In this document: one piece after another, positions 33,937 to 43,273 of the stretch
How the letters are laid out: each line of letters begins with the position of its first letter
Position numbering within the stretch: position 1 is the stretch's first letter
Assembly (NCBI RefSeq): GCF_002441855.2
Contig: NZ_CP029487.1
Coordinates: forward strand, 124,001-188,000
Length of the DNA stretch: 64,000 bases
Source: Eubacterium maltosivorans
GTDB lineage: Bacteria > Bacillota > Clostridia > Eubacteriales > Eubacteriaceae
Direction: 5' to 3'
Position numbers and translations under genes: made by a program
The notes under the pieces: model-generated
The model's input: the letters and a program-made list of their open reading frames with translations, nothing else
What the model was told of the DNA's origin: nothing
Databases searched by the model: none

Positions 33937-35007
33937 ATGAGAAAGAAAATCATTGCGCTTGTGTGCGCGCTGCTTCTGCTGGTTCCGGTATTTGCCGGCT
34001 GCAGCCAGAGCGGGGATTCAGCAAAGGCGGAGAGCATTACCGTCGTGGACGATACGGGCCGTGAGGTAACCATTCCCCAGCCCCTTGAAAAGGTGGTGGT
34101 GGCTAACCGCTACAATTCGGAGCTGATCCGTGGGATCGGCGCCATCGACAAGGTGGTGGCTGTGGATAAGAACACCGCTCAGGACCGTGTGTACTGGAGC
34201 CAGTTCGACCCGGATAATGTCATCGGCAAGGGCCAGAGCGAGCTGAACTATGAAAAGATCGCCGAGCTGGGCGCTCAGGTGCTCATCACCCCGGACAACG
34301 GAACCTGGGAGGAAGACATCAAAAAACTGGAGCCCTTCGGCATTCAGGTGGTGGTGGTATCTGGCTATAACAACGCTGAGCTGCCCAAGGAAATCGAGAT
34401 TTTAGGCAAGCTGTTCGGCAAGGAAAAGGAAGCCGAAAAGCTCACCAAATTTTACCAGGATAACATGGACATGGTGGCCGAAAAAATCAAGGATGTCAAA
34501 GGCACTAAAAAGGTGTACTGGGAATACGGCGACCCGAATACCACCTGTATACCAGGGACCAGCAATGACGGCTGGAACAGCATGCTTTTAAATGCCGGGG
34601 CTGTGAATATTTTTGGCGACCCCACCATTACCGGCAAGACCATTGACCCGGAAAAGATTCTGATGGAAGACCCGGACCTCATCATCAAAACCTCCTCTGG
34701 CCCGGCGCTCAAGAATACCGGCGTCTACACGCCGCCGACAGCGGAGGACTACAGCACCATCTCCAGCGAAATGCTGAGCCGTGCGGGCTGGTCCGATTTA
34801 AAGGCGGTCCAGAATGACAACTTCTATGTGACCACTGGCTTCTGCGCCGGCGGACTGGGCAAAATGATCGGGACGGTTTATACCGCGAAATGGTTATACC
34901 CTGAACAGATGAAGGATGTTGACCCTGACGCCATTTTTGACGAATGGATGGAAATTCAGGGGGTCGATCCGGTAGAAGGGCATGTTTTCCAGGTTAAGCA
35001 CCAATAG
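33937..35007 (+). CDS. Cobalamin-type ABC transporter substrate-binding lipoprotein
   Basis: The 356-residue product has a lipoprotein signal ('LVPVFAGCSQSG', Cys near 23) and a periplasmic-binding-protein type 2 fold for corrinoid or iron-chelate ligands ('ITVVDDTGREVTIPQPLEKV' near the start, 'KVYWEYGDPNTTC', 'DPDLIIKTSS'). ATG 33937 has GGAGGG 4 bases upstream; the earlier in-frame ATG at 33925 overlaps that site. The cobalamin riboswitch upstream points to corrinoid as ligand, while the sequence family alone would equally allow Fe(III)-siderophore. It is followed after 2 bp by the permease. Confidence 0.85.
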   Translation: MRKKIIALVCALLLLVPVFAGCSQSGDSAKAESITVVDDTGREVTIPQPLEKVVVANRYNSELIRGIGAIDKVVAVDKNTAQDRVYWSQFDPDNVIGKGQSELNYEKIAELGAQVLITPDNGTWEEDIKKLEPFGIQVVVVSGYNNAELPKEIEILGKLFGKEKEAEKLTKFYQDNMDMVAEKIKDVKGTKKVYWEYGDPNTTCIPGTSNDGWNSMLLNAGAVNIFGDPTITGKTIDPEKILMEDPDLIIKTSSGPALKNTGVYTPPTAEDYSTISSEMLSRAGWSDLKAVQNDNFYVTTGFCAGGLGKMIGTVYTAKWLYPEQMKDVDPDAIFDEWMEIQGVDPVEGHVFQVKHQ

Positions 35008-35009
35008 CG

Positions 35010-36065
35010 ATGGAAAAGCAGCAGTCATTAAAGGCCTATCATAAAAAAAGAGCGGCGCTGATGCTGGCAGCAGTGATCCTTTTGATCATTGCTGCTTTTT
35101 CCAGCTGCTTTGTCGGCGTCGCCAACGTGACTGTAGGGCGGGTATTCGCGACCCTGCTGCCCGGCGGCCATTTTATGGGTGCGGCGGCTCTGAACCAGAC
35201 CGAGCTCACAGTGCTCATGCAGCTGCGCCTGCCGCGCATTACCATGGCGCTGGTTTCCGGTATCGGCCTGGGCATCAGCGGGCTGGTCATGCAGGCCATC
35301 ACGGGCAATAAGATGGCGAGCCCCTTTACCACCGGGCTCTCGAATGCCGCGGCCTTTGGGGCTTCACTGGCCATTATTTTCGGGTTTATGCCCTTTGGCA
35401 GCAATCAGGTGGGCACTGTTGTGATGGCCTTTGTGTTCGCCTTTATCTGTGCCGCCATGGTGTACGGCATCGCCTCGGCCAAGGGCATGGGCAAGACCAC
35501 GATCATCCTGATCGGCATTGCCCTCAACTATTTCTTTTCAGCCCTGAACGCCAGCATGCAGTATGTGGCCAACGAGCAGCAGCTGTCCGCCATTGTCCAC
35601 TGGACCTTTGGCAGCCTTTCGGAGATCACCTGGGAGCAGATTATCGTGGTCTCGGTGATTCTGCTTTTGATTTTTCCGTTTATCGTCCGTTTTGCCTGGC
35701 ATTACAACCTCTTGTCCACCGGGGACGAAAGCGCGGTGGCGCTGGGCGTGAATGTCATGCGGCTGCGGCTGTTTTCGGGCATTGCGGTCACGCTCATCTC
35801 ATCGGCCATCGTCAGCTTTACAGGGGTGATCGGCTTTGTGGGGCTGGTGGCCCCGCATATCGCCAGGCTTCTGATCGGCGGCGACTACCGCGCGCTCATC
35901 CCGCTCACCGCCCTCTCCGGCGCTATTCTGCTCATCGCGGCGGATACCGTGGGCCGGGTGGTGGTTTCGCCGGTGATCATCCCAGTGGGCATTGTGGTCT
36001 CCTTTATCGGGGTACCGGTGTTTATCTACTTAATTGTAAAAGAACAGAAAGAGCGGTTGGTCTGA
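35010..36065 (+). CDS. FecCD/BtuC-type ABC transporter permease
   Basis: The 351-residue membrane protein has about ten transmembrane segments and the FecCD signature: 'QLRLPRITMALVSGIGLGIS', 'GNKMASPFTTGLSNAAAFGA', 'STGDESAVALGVNV' (the ATPase-coupling loop with Gly) and 'GVIGFVGLVAPHIARLLIGG'. It forms the membrane channel for corrinoid import. The stop codon overlaps the ATPase start by one base (TGATG), showing tight coupling. It is controlled by the riboswitch upstream of the binding protein. Confidence 0.92.
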   Translation: MEKQQSLKAYHKKRAALMLAAVILLIIAAFSSCFVGVANVTVGRVFATLLPGGHFMGAAALNQTELTVLMQLRLPRITMALVSGIGLGISGLVMQAITGNKMASPFTTGLSNAAAFGASLAIIFGFMPFGSNQVGTVVMAFVFAFICAAMVYGIASAKGMGKTTIILIGIALNYFFSALNASMQYVANEQQLSAIVHWTFGSLSEITWEQIIVVSVILLLIFPFIVRFAWHYNLLSTGDESAVALGVNVMRLRLFSGIAVTLISSAIVSFTGVIGFVGLVAPHIARLLIGGDYRALIPLTALSGAILLIAADTVGRVVVSPVIIPVGIVVSFIGVPVFIYLIVKEQKERLV

Positions 36066-36838
36066 TGAAAATCACAATCAAAAATTTAAGCTTTGGCTAT
36101 CGAAAGACCCCTATTTTAAAAGGTGTTAACATCGAGGTGGCGCCGGGAAAGCTGTGCGTGCTGCTGGGGGCGAACGGAGCGGGCAAAAGCACACTGATCA
36201 AGTGCGTCAACGGGATATTAACGCCTGAAAAGGGCGAGATTTACCTGGATACTACCGATCTTCTCGGTCTGCCGCAAAAGGAAAAATCCAGGCGCATCGG
36301 CTATGTACCCCAGAGCACTGAGGTGGAGGACAGCGGCCTAAATGTTTTTGAGATGGTGCTGTCCGGGCGTGTGCCCCATATGAAGGGCAGGATGAAAGAC
36401 GCCGATTATGAGATTGTCCGCTCGGTTCTTGAGAAGATGTCGCTCAGCGGCTACAGCACCAAGCTTTTAAACCAGCTGAGCGGCGGCGAACGGCAGCGGG
36501 TTTTTATCGCCCGCGCCCTGGCCCAGGAGCCGGTGGTCATGCTTCTGGACGAGCCCACCAGCAACCTGGACCTGCGCTACCAGCTGGAAACCATGGAGAT
36601 TGTAAGAGGGCTCTGCCAGGATAAGGGCATGACGATTATGGCGGTGATCCACGACGTCAACACCGCGGTCACCTTTGCCGACCAGGTGGTGCTCATGAAG
36701 GATGGGAACATTCACGCCGCCGGGCGCCCCGACGAAATACTGAACACAGAAAGCCTGGAGCATATTTTCGACGTCCGCGTCGAATTCGCAGCCTATCAGG
36801 ACAAACAGTATGTGATTCCCAGGCGGTGCACAGGTTAA
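36065..36838 (+). CDS. FepC/BtuD-type ABC transporter ATPase
   Basis: The 257-residue ATPase has Walker A 'GANGAGKSTLIK' (about 36-47), a Q-loop in 'RIGYVPQSTEV', signature 'LSGGERQRVFIARALA', Walker B 'VVMLLDEPTSNLDL' and the switch His in 'AVIHDVNTAV'. It powers the corrinoid importer from the cytoplasmic face. It is the last gene of the riboswitch operon and a strong terminator follows 20 bp after its stop. Confidence 0.93.
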   Translation: MKITIKNLSFGYRKTPILKGVNIEVAPGKLCVLLGANGAGKSTLIKCVNGILTPEKGEIYLDTTDLLGLPQKEKSRRIGYVPQSTEVEDSGLNVFEMVLSGRVPHMKGRMKDADYEIVRSVLEKMSLSGYSTKLLNQLSGGERQRVFIARALAQEPVVMLLDEPTSNLDLRYQLETMEIVRGLCQDKGMTIMAVIHDVNTAVTFADQVVLMKDGNIHAAGRPDEILNTESLEHIFDVRVEFAAYQDKQYVIPRRCTG

Positions 36839-36857
36839 AAAATTAAGGTAATACCAA

Positions 36858-36906
36858 TATACCCGCCGGGCGGTCAATAAAAAACAGCCCGGCGGGTATA
36901 TTTTTT
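36858..36906. terminator. Strong terminator after corrinoid importer operon
   Basis: A 14-bp stem TATACCCGCCGGGC / GCCCGGCGGGTATA is followed by six T. The rest of 36907-37101 is AT-rich with a TATAAT-like box (near 36939) and likely promoter sequence for pgi, but no clear -35 partner. Confidence 0.9.
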
Positions 36907-37101
36907 AAAGAAAGGCTTTTAAATCCGGTGAAATTTATGCTATAATAGGCATGTAAAACGATTACTATCTTGTGCTAAAATAAATAATTGTAAATTCGGT
37001 GATTTTGCTTGATCTTTTCGCCGCTTATATTACAATTATAAGGTAACGGCACAAATAGTGAAAACCAATGTTAAATTAATTATTTATCAGGAGGATAAAA
37101 T

Positions 37102-38442
37102 ATGAGTATTCGATTCGATTATTCCTATGCAGGACTGTCTCAGGAAGAATTTGACAACAAGGCGGCACAGATCAGCCTGGCGGACAAAATGCTGAAGGAA
37201 AAAACAGGCGCCGGCAGCGATTTCCTGGGCTGGTATGATTACCCGGTGGCTTATGATAAGGAAGAGTACGCCCGGATCAAGGCGGCTGCGGAAAAAATCA
37301 AGGGCTCCTGCGACGCGTTTATCGTCATCGGTATCGGCGGCTCTTACCTTGGCTCTAAGGCGGTAATCACCGCGCTTACCAGCACCTTCTTCAATGAAGA
37401 AACCGACCGAAAAGCGCCTAAAATTTATTTTGCCGGCGAAAATATCAGCGGCAAATATATGAAAGACCTCATCGACCTGGTCAAGGATCAGGACATCTGC
37501 GTCAATGTGATCTCCAAATCCGGCACGACCACCGAGCCGGCCATCGCCTTCCGCTTTTTCAAGGAAATGCTGGAAAAGAAATACGGAAAGGACGGTGCCA
37601 AGGACCGTATTTTTGCCACTACCGACAAGGAGCGGGGCGCCCTGAAGTTCTTAGCTGATCAGGAAGGCTATGAAACCTTTGTGATCCCGGACGATGTGGG
37701 CGGCCGTTACTCGGTTTACAGCGCTGTGGGCCTTTTGCCCATCGCCGTCGCAGGGATTGATATCGACGCTTTCATGGACGGGGCCAAATCCGGCTATGAG
37801 GAATACGGCGTAGACTCTGTTGCCGACAACGTCTGCTACCAGTATACCCTTTACAGAAGCTGCCTTTACAACCGCGGCAAGGCCATCGAGATTCTGGTGG
37901 ATTACGAGCCCTCTCTGCGCTACTTCTCCGAGTGGTGGAAACAGCTTTACGGCGAGAGCGACGGCAAGGACGGCAAGGGCCTGTTCCCGGCGTCGGTCCA
38001 TTTCTCAACCGACCTGCACTCTGTGGGACAGATTATCCAGGACGGCCACAAGAATATTTTTGAAACCATTCTGGCAGTGGACGAGCTGGACGGCGATATG
38101 ACGGTTAAGCATGAGGAGGCAGACCTGGACGGCCTGAACTACCTCGAAAACCGCACCATGCAGGATGTCAACGAAAAGGCGTTTTTAGGAACGCTGCTGG
38201 CGCATGTGGACGGCGATGTGCCAAACGGCGTCATCTACCTGTCCAGGCTGGACGCTTTCCACATTGGCAAGCTGGTTTACTTCTTTGAAAAGGCCTGCGG
38301 CCTCGGCGGCTACCTCCTGGGCGTTAATCCCTTTAACCAGCCAGGGGTCGAAGCCTATAAGAAAAACATGTTTGCCCTGCTCCACAAGCCAGGCTATGAA
38401 GAGCTGACCGAAGCACTGGAAAAACGCCTTCCCAACAAATAA
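37102..38442 (+). CDS. pgi: Glucose-6-phosphate isomerase
   Basis: The 446-residue cytoplasmic enzyme interconverts glucose-6-phosphate and fructose-6-phosphate in glycolysis and gluconeogenesis. It is the short Firmicutes form. Family signatures are seen: the phosphate site '[14 protein letters not shown]' and '[15 protein letters not shown]', '[20 protein letters not shown]', and the C-terminal '[20 protein letters not shown]', which contains the catalytic-side lysine. AGGAGG lies 7 bases before the start. Monocistronic, with a GATCGGC-family terminator after it. Confidence 0.96.
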   Translation: MSIRFDYSYAGLSQEEFDNKAAQISLADKMLKEKTGAGSDFLGWYDYPVAYDKEEYARIKAAAEKIKGSCDAFIVIGIGGSYLGSKAVITALTSTFFNEETDRKAPKIYFAGENISGKYMKDLIDLVKDQDICVNVISKSGTTTEPAIAFRFFKEMLEKKYGKDGAKDRIFATTDKERGALKFLADQEGYETFVIPDDVGGRYSVYSAVGLLPIAVAGIDIDAFMDGAKSGYEEYGVDSVADNVCYQYTLYRSCLYNRGKAIEILVDYEPSLRYFSEWWKQLYGESDGKDGKGLFPASVHFSTDLHSVGQIIQDGHKNIFETILAVDELDGDMTVKHEEADLDGLNYLENRTMQDVNEKAFLGTLLAHVDGDVPNGVIYLSRLDAFHIGKLVYFFEKACGLGGYLLGVNPFNQPGVEAYKKNMFALLHKPGYEELTEALEKRLPNK

Positions 38443-38453
38443 AAGTACGAACA

Positions 38454-38486
38454 GAGATCGGCGCAAAATTGTGCCGATCTCTTTTT
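38454..38486 (+). terminator. GATCGGC-family terminator after pgi
   Basis: A stem GAGATCGGCGCAA / TTGTGCCGATCTC followed by TTTTT lies 11 bp after the pgi stop codon. Confidence 0.9.
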
Positions 38487-38563
38487 CATGTTCGTAAAAC
38501 TGACCATTGGCAGAACGGAAGGATTATGGTAAGATAAATAAATTGGAAGTTAAAGGAGGAATT

Positions 38564-39916
38564 ATGGAAAAAAACGAAAATCAGAGTCCTGAGAGCAGGC
38601 ATACCCATCAGAACGGCGGTTTTACCAACAGCCTGGGGTTTGTGCTGGCCTGCGTCGGCTCCGCAGTGGGGCTCGGCAATATCTGGATGTTTCCCTACCG
38701 GGTAGGGCAATACGGGGGCGGCGCATTTTTAGTGCCTTATATTTTGTTTATTATTATTTTCGGCCTGGTGGGCCTCTCCGCAGAGTTCGCCATCGGCCGG
38801 CGCGCCAAAACCGGAACCCTGGGAGCCTATGAGTACTGCTTTAATAAAATCGGGAAAGGAAAGCTGGGGTATATTCTGGGCTGGATTCCGCTGCTGGGCT
38901 CTCTTGGGATTGCCATTGGTTACGCCATTATCGTGGGTTGGATCATCCGCGCTCTGGCCGGATCCGTCACTGGCGCGATCCTGAATACGGACGCGGCGGC
39001 TTATTTTGGTCAGGCAACAGGCAATTTCGGCAGTGTGCCCTGGCATGTGCTGGTCATTGTCATTGCGGCGGGCATTCTTATGTTCGGCGCTACAAAGGGG
39101 ATCGAGAAGATCAACAAGGTTTTGATGCCGTCCTTTTTCATTCTCTTTGCCATTCTGGCCATCCGCGTGGCCTTTCTGCCCGGTGCGGTCGAGGGCTACA
39201 AATTTCTGTTTATGCCGGAGTGGAGCGACCTGCTGAAGGTGGACACCTGGGTCATGGCCATGGGCCAGGCGTTTTTCTCGCTGTCCATTACAGGCTCGGG
39301 CATGATCGTCTACGGTACCTACCTGAACAAATCCGAGGATATCCCCAAAGCCTCCATGCGCACGGCTATGTTCGATACTCTGGCGGCCATGCTGGCAGCC
39401 CTGGCCATTATGCCGGCTGTTTTTGCCTTTGGCATTGAGCCCAACGCGGGCCCGCCGCTGATCTTTATCACGCTGCCCAACATCTTTAAGCAGATGCCTT
39501 TCGGCCAGCTCTTTGCAGCGGTGTTCTTCCTGTCGGTGGCTTTTGCAGGCATTACCAGCCTCATCAATATGTTTGAAGCTGTGAGCGAATCGCTCCAGAC
39601 CCGTTTTAAGCTGCCGCGCAAGGCCGCAGTTACCCTGTGCGCGGGGGTGGCGCTGCTCGTGGGTATTTTCCTTGAGGCAGAGCCGAATGTCGGCTCCTGG
39701 ATGGATTTCATCACCATCATTGTCGTGCCTTTCGGCGCAGTGCTGGGCGCGGTGTCCATCTACTATATCTTGGGCTACAAGGACATTCAGAAAGAACTGG
39801 AGCTGGGGAGAGAAAAGCCCCTGGGCGCTTATTTCGGCCCCCTTGCCAAATATGTTTACGTGCCGCTGGCTGTGGTGGTATTTATCCTCGGTCTGGTCTA
39901 CGGCGGTATTGGCTGA
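38564..39916 (+). CDS. Neurotransmitter:sodium symporter family transporter
   Basis: The 450-residue membrane protein has about 11-12 helices of the LeuT fold. The sodium and substrate-site segment of TM1 is clear ('GFVLACVGSAVGLGNIWMFP' then 'YRVGQYGGGAF'), as is the TM6-region 'AMGQAFFSLSITGSGMIVYG' with 'TYLNKSEDIPKA' after it. It should import an amino acid or amine with sodium. ATG 38564 is chosen for its AAAGGAGG site; the upstream in-frame ATG has none. Single gene between two terminators. Confidence 0.92.
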   Translation: MEKNENQSPESRHTHQNGGFTNSLGFVLACVGSAVGLGNIWMFPYRVGQYGGGAFLVPYILFIIIFGLVGLSAEFAIGRRAKTGTLGAYEYCFNKIGKGKLGYILGWIPLLGSLGIAIGYAIIVGWIIRALAGSVTGAILNTDAAAYFGQATGNFGSVPWHVLVIVIAAGILMFGATKGIEKINKVLMPSFFILFAILAIRVAFLPGAVEGYKFLFMPEWSDLLKVDTWVMAMGQAFFSLSITGSGMIVYGTYLNKSEDIPKASMRTAMFDTLAAMLAALAIMPAVFAFGIEPNAGPPLIFITLPNIFKQMPFGQLFAAVFFLSVAFAGITSLINMFEAVSESLQTRFKLPRKAAVTLCAGVALLVGIFLEAEPNVGSWMDFITIIVVPFGAVLGAVSIYYILGYKDIQKELELGREKPLGAYFGPLAKYVYVPLAVVVFILGLVYGGIG

Positions 39917-39923
39917 TCCTTTT

Positions 39924-39961
39924 AAAAGCCGGAGAAAAGTGAGCTTCTCCGGCTTTTATTT
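39924..39961 (+). terminator. Terminator after sodium symporter
   Basis: A 13-bp stem AAAAGCCGGAGAA / TTCTCCGGCTTTT followed by ATTTTT lies 7 bp after the stop codon. Confidence 0.85.
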
Positions 39962-40068
39962 TTGAGAAATTATGCATAAACGTGAAAGAATATGCAAAAC
40001 TGCTTTACTTTAATCAAGTTTTCTAATAAAATAAGTACATTAATATTTTTTTAAGAAAGCGAGGAGTT

Positions 40069-41544
40069 ATGAGTACGATATTAAATCCTGAATTTATTAT
40101 TTTTGTGATCTATCTCATCATGCTGGTTGGCATAGGACTCTATTTCTACAAAAAGACCTCGAGTATTGAGGGGTTCCTTTTGGGAGACCGCGGTCTGGGC
40201 AGCTGGGTTACAGCCTTTTCTGCGCAGGCCAGCGACATGAGCGGCTGGCTGCTGATGGGATTGCCAGGCGCCATTTACCTGGGCGGTATGCCAGAGGTGT
40301 GGATCGGCATCGGCCTGTGTGTGGGAACCATTTTAAACTGGAAATTTGTGGCCGCGCGCCTGCGCACCTACACAGAAAAAACCGATTCCCTGACCCTGTC
40401 CACCTTTTTTGAAAGACGGTTTAAAGACCCAACCGGAGCGATTCGTGTGATTTCTGCACTGATCATTTTAATCTTTTTTACCATTTATTCATCCTCCGGT
40501 ATGGTGGCCTCCGGCAAGCTGTTTCAGATGATGTTCGGCATTGACTACACCACCGCGGTGCTCATCGGCGCCCTGGTCATTGTGGCTTACACCTTCCTCG
40601 GCGGGTTTTTGGCCGTATGCTGGACCGACCTGATCCAGGGGATTCTGATGATTATCGCCATTGTAGTGGTGCCCATTCTGGCCATGAGCCACCTGGGCGG
40701 CATGCAGCCTACCCTGGACGCCATGGCGGCCCAGGGACTGAGCATGAACCTGCTGGGCGGGGGCATCTCGGTCATGGCCATTATCTCAGCGGCCTCCTGG
40801 GGCCTTGGCTATTTTGGGCAGCCCCATATCCTGGTCCGCTTTATGGGGATCAAGAGCATCAAGGAGCTGCCAAAATCCATGACCATTGCCATTATCTGGG
40901 TCATCATTGCCCTGACCGGCGCGATTTTTGTGGCGCTGTTGTCCATTCCGCTGTTTCCGGGCCTCACAGACGGCGCCCAGGAAACGGTGTTTATGCTCAT
41001 GATCCGCAAGTTCTTCCCGCCGTGGATCGGGGGGATTTTCCTGGCGGCGATCATGGCGGCGATTATGTCCACCATCGATTCGCAGCTGCTGGTTTCCTCC
41101 TCAGCCCTCACCGAGGATCTGGCCCGCATTTTCTTTAAAAAGGAGCTGACGGAAAAACAGAGCGTGAATCTTGGCCGCTTGTCGGTTATCATCATCGCAG
41201 TCATTGCCCTGTTTATGGCGCTGGTGCCAAACTCCACGGTTATGGGGCTGGTCTCCTACGCCTGGGGCGGTTTTGGCGCGGCCTTTGGCCCGCTGGTGCT
41301 CTTTGGCCTGTACTCCAGAAAAACAAGCTGGAAAGCGGCCCTGTCGGGTATGATTGTCGGAACCCTCACCGTTATTATCTGGAAGCAGACCGGCCTCAGC
41401 AATACCCTGTACGAGATCGTGCCAGGATTTTTCTTAAATGTGATGACCATCCTCATCGTCAATGCTTTCTCTAAGCATGATGAAACAGCAGAAGCAGAAT
41501 TCGACGAGGTGCTGGAGGAAATGAAAGCCATCAGGGCAGAATAA
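40069..41544 (+). CDS. putP: Sodium/proline symporter
   Basis: The 491-residue SSS-family membrane protein has 13 predicted helices and PutP hallmarks: 'SSIEGFLLGDRGLGSWVTAF' then 'SAQASDMSGWLLMGLPGA' (sodium and proline site in TM2), 'GGFLAVCWTDLIQGILMIIA', and 'IMSTIDSQLLVSSSALTED' in TM8. It imports proline with sodium. Proline here would serve as compatible solute or Stickland-type substrate. A GCGAGGAG site precedes the start. A terminator follows at 41556. Confidence 0.93.
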   Translation: MSTILNPEFIIFVIYLIMLVGIGLYFYKKTSSIEGFLLGDRGLGSWVTAFSAQASDMSGWLLMGLPGAIYLGGMPEVWIGIGLCVGTILNWKFVAARLRTYTEKTDSLTLSTFFERRFKDPTGAIRVISALIILIFFTIYSSSGMVASGKLFQMMFGIDYTTAVLIGALVIVAYTFLGGFLAVCWTDLIQGILMIIAIVVVPILAMSHLGGMQPTLDAMAAQGLSMNLLGGGISVMAIISAASWGLGYFGQPHILVRFMGIKSIKELPKSMTIAIIWVIIALTGAIFVALLSIPLFPGLTDGAQETVFMLMIRKFFPPWIGGIFLAAIMAAIMSTIDSQLLVSSSALTEDLARIFFKKELTEKQSVNLGRLSVIIIAVIALFMALVPNSTVMGLVSYAWGGFGAAFGPLVLFGLYSRKTSWKAALSGMIVGTLTVIIWKQTGLSNTLYEIVPGFFLNVMTILIVNAFSKHDETAEAEFDEVLEEMKAIRAE

Positions 41545-41555
41545 GATACGCATAG

Positions 41556-41585
41556 GACGGCTGTCAAGAGCAGCCGTCTTTTTTA
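41556..41585 (+). terminator. Terminator after putP
   Basis: A stem GACGGCTG / CAGCCGTC with loop TCAAGAG followed by seven T lies 11 bp after the putP stop. Confidence 0.85.
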
Positions 41586-41601
41586 TGCCTTTAATTTATT
41601 T

Positions 41602-41671
41602 AAGGTACCTGTACAAAATCCTTGACACGTGTAACAGGTACCTGTATAATATAAAGCATAAGGTACCTGTT
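41602..41671. promoter_or_regulatory. Three AGGTACCT palindromes around the marR promoter
   Basis: AAGGTACCTGTA (41602), the perfect palindrome ACAGGTACCTGT (41634-41645) and AAGGTACCTGTT (41660) surround and overlap a promoter with TTGACA (41622-41627), 17-bp spacing and TATAAT (41645-41650). The central copy fills the spacer up to the -10 box. This layout strongly suggests autorepression by the MarR protein encoded 44 bp downstream of the -10. Confidence 0.75.
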
Positions 41672-41693
41672 ATAAATTAAAGGAGGTAACAAA

Positions 41694-42317
41694 ATGGACG
41701 AAAAAGATATGAAATTATATGAGAAGCTGTCAAGACTCCAGTGGCTTATGCAGCGCAGCCACCTGAGAAATCATGTCAAAAACGGCCCGGTAGGCGATCC
41801 GACACGGGGACAGGGCAGAGTGCTGGCCATGCTTAAGATACAGCCTGAGATCAGCAGTAAGGATCTGGCCTATCTGCTGGGCATACGGCAGCAGTCCCTC
41901 AACGAGCTTTTAAACAAGCTGGAAAAGAAGGGCTACGTGACCCGCGTGCCCTCAGAGACAGACCGCAGGGTCATGCTTGTCCGCCTGACCGAGCAGGGAA
42001 AGCAGGCCCAGGATGAAAACAGCGGAGCAGACGACGCAGGACTTTTTGACTGCCTGTCGCCTGAGGAGCGGGACCAGTTTAACGCATACCTGGACCGGAT
42101 GATCGCAGCCTTTGAGCAAAAGTGCGGAGACGGCATGGACGACGGCGCCAGAGAATGGATGCGCGGGGCCTGTGAACGCATGGGAAAGGACCAGTTTGAG
42201 CGGCTCATGAGCATGCGGATGGGCGGCCGCTCCTTTGGAAATCATTTTGGGCAGGGCGGTCCGGGCTTTGGGCCCTTTGGCGGCTTTGGCAGACCCGGTG
42301 ATCCGGAGGACGAGTGA
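41694..42317 (+). CDS. MarR-family transcriptional regulator with Gly/Phe-rich tail
   Basis: The 207-residue regulator has a MarR winged helix (about 35-115; 'RVLAMLKIQPEISSKDLAYL' then 'LGIRQQSLNELLNKLEKKGY', wing 'SETDRRVMLVRLTEQG'), a helical dimerisation end and an unusual C-terminal tail of about 30 residues rich in Gly, Phe and Pro ('GNHFGQGGPGFGPFGGFGRP'). AAAGGAGG precedes the start. The triple palindrome in its promoter implies autoregulation. MarR genes of this kind often precede multidrug ABC transporters, but none follows here. Confidence 0.88.
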   Translation: MDEKDMKLYEKLSRLQWLMQRSHLRNHVKNGPVGDPTRGQGRVLAMLKIQPEISSKDLAYLLGIRQQSLNELLNKLEKKGYVTRVPSETDRRVMLVRLTEQGKQAQDENSGADDAGLFDCLSPEERDQFNAYLDRMIAAFEQKCGDGMDDGAREWMRGACERMGKDQFERLMSMRMGGRSFGNHFGQGGPGFGPFGGFGRPGDPEDE

Positions 42318-42371
42318 TCCGGCAGCTCCGCGGGCGCAGCGGTGTTTTAAAGCCGAAAAGGAGGGATGTGT

Positions 42372-42458
42372 ATGTTTTCAGCAATAGCCCTGTGTTTTTA
42401 TGGCGTTTACCTGATCTGCGAAGCTTATAAAGCGGACAGCAGCCAGGTTCAGCAATAA
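42372..42458 (+). CDS. 28-residue hydrophobic ORF after marR
   Basis: A short ORF with AGGAGGG 6 bases before its ATG encodes a small hydrophobic peptide ('MFSAIALCFYGVYLICEAYK' plus a polar end). It lies 54 bp after the MarR gene and before a terminator, so it would share the transcript. It resembles small membrane peptides linked to drug-responsive regulators, but I do not recognise it. In the 391-bp stretch 42318-42709 the only other features are the terminator and a TATGATAGAAT -10-like region near 42620. Confidence 0.4.
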   Translation: MFSAIALCFYGVYLICEAYKADSSQVQQ

Positions 42459-42525
42459 GAATCCTGATGAAAAAGACGATATGCCAAAAGGACATGCTCC
42501 CAATAAAGCGGTATTGTCACAGCAT

Positions 42526-42558
42526 ACGGCGTAGCCAGTTTGGGCTATGCCGTTTTTC
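42526..42558 (+). terminator. Terminator of the marR transcript
   Basis: An 11-bp stem ACGGCGTAGCC / GGCTATGCCGT with one G-T pair is followed by TTTTC, 68 bp after the 28-codon ORF. Confidence 0.75.
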
Positions 42559-42709
42559 TGTTCAGCGCCTTGATTCCGGGACGATAGCGGGCGGTAACAG
42601 AATAGACGAAATCAGCGGCTTATGATAGAATGTGGGCAGGACAGTAACCTGTTCCGGGCCAGCTTGTTTTTGGTGATTGTATGAAAAATAACGATTAGGA
42701 GGTGAGAAC

Positions 42710-43072
42710 ATGATAACAGGATACTACTGCACAAATATTTTTTCTGAGCAGGCAAAAGAACTGATTGCGTTTTATACACAAATGCTGGAAATACCCTTTA
42801 TTAAAACCGATGATGACAATTCAAACGGGGTTTATCTCGGTTTTATGGAAAATGCGCCCACTCTTTGTATATGGGACTGCAAAAAATGCGGCGTAGAGCC
42901 GACCGGGCGTCAATCCTTTGTATTTCAAACAGAAACCCTTGATTTAACAATAAAAAGCTTGAAGAAAAAAGGGCTTTCACTGTCTGATGCCGTCCGATAT
43001 GATTGGGGAACCTATGAGGTTCGCTTAAGTGATATTGACGGAAACGAGATCGTGATCGCTGAGTTTGTGTGA
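42710..43072 (+). CDS. VOC-family (glyoxalase/bleomycin-resistance fold) protein
   Basis: The 120-residue protein has the paired beta-alpha-beta-beta-beta modules of the VOC fold: 'FSEQAKELIAFYTQMLEIPF' in the first half and 'GTYEVRLSDIDGNEIVIAEF' at the end, where the final Glu is a usual metal ligand. It is cytoplasmic. It may bind or modify a small molecule such as an antibiotic; no specific assignment is possible. AGGAGGTGAG precedes the start. Single gene. Confidence 0.8.
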   Translation: MITGYYCTNIFSEQAKELIAFYTQMLEIPFIKTDDDNSNGVYLGFMENAPTLCIWDCKKCGVEPTGRQSFVFQTETLDLTIKSLKKKGLSLSDAVRYDWGTYEVRLSDIDGNEIVIAEFV

Positions 43073-43127
43073 TAGACGGACGATCAGTGAAAAGCTGGTT
43101 GCCCGCCTTTTATTTTACGCTTAAATG

Positions 43128-43225
43128 TGTTCGTAAATGCTTAAATATGATTGATTATGTTCTTTTTTGTTGACAAAACCCTGTAAACACGATATTATAA
43201 ACAAAAGAAAGCATAAATGTTCGTA
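43128..43225. promoter_or_regulatory. Promoter and paired TGTTCGTA elements before DeoR operon
   Basis: TTGACA (43170-43175) and TATTAT (43193-43198) with 17-bp spacing form the promoter. TGTTCGTA occurs on both sides, at 43128-43135 (followed by AATG) and 43218-43225 (followed by TTTA). Repeats flanking a promoter suit looping by a DeoR-family repressor. Confidence 0.6.
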
Positions 43226-43273
43226 TTTAAACAGAATGACCGGTTCCAATGCGACCGGATAAAGAGGAAAATC

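Noticed and set aside
36467-36877. Leftward open frame opposite the importer ATPase
   Set aside because: Shadow of the ABC ATPase gene; no start signal.
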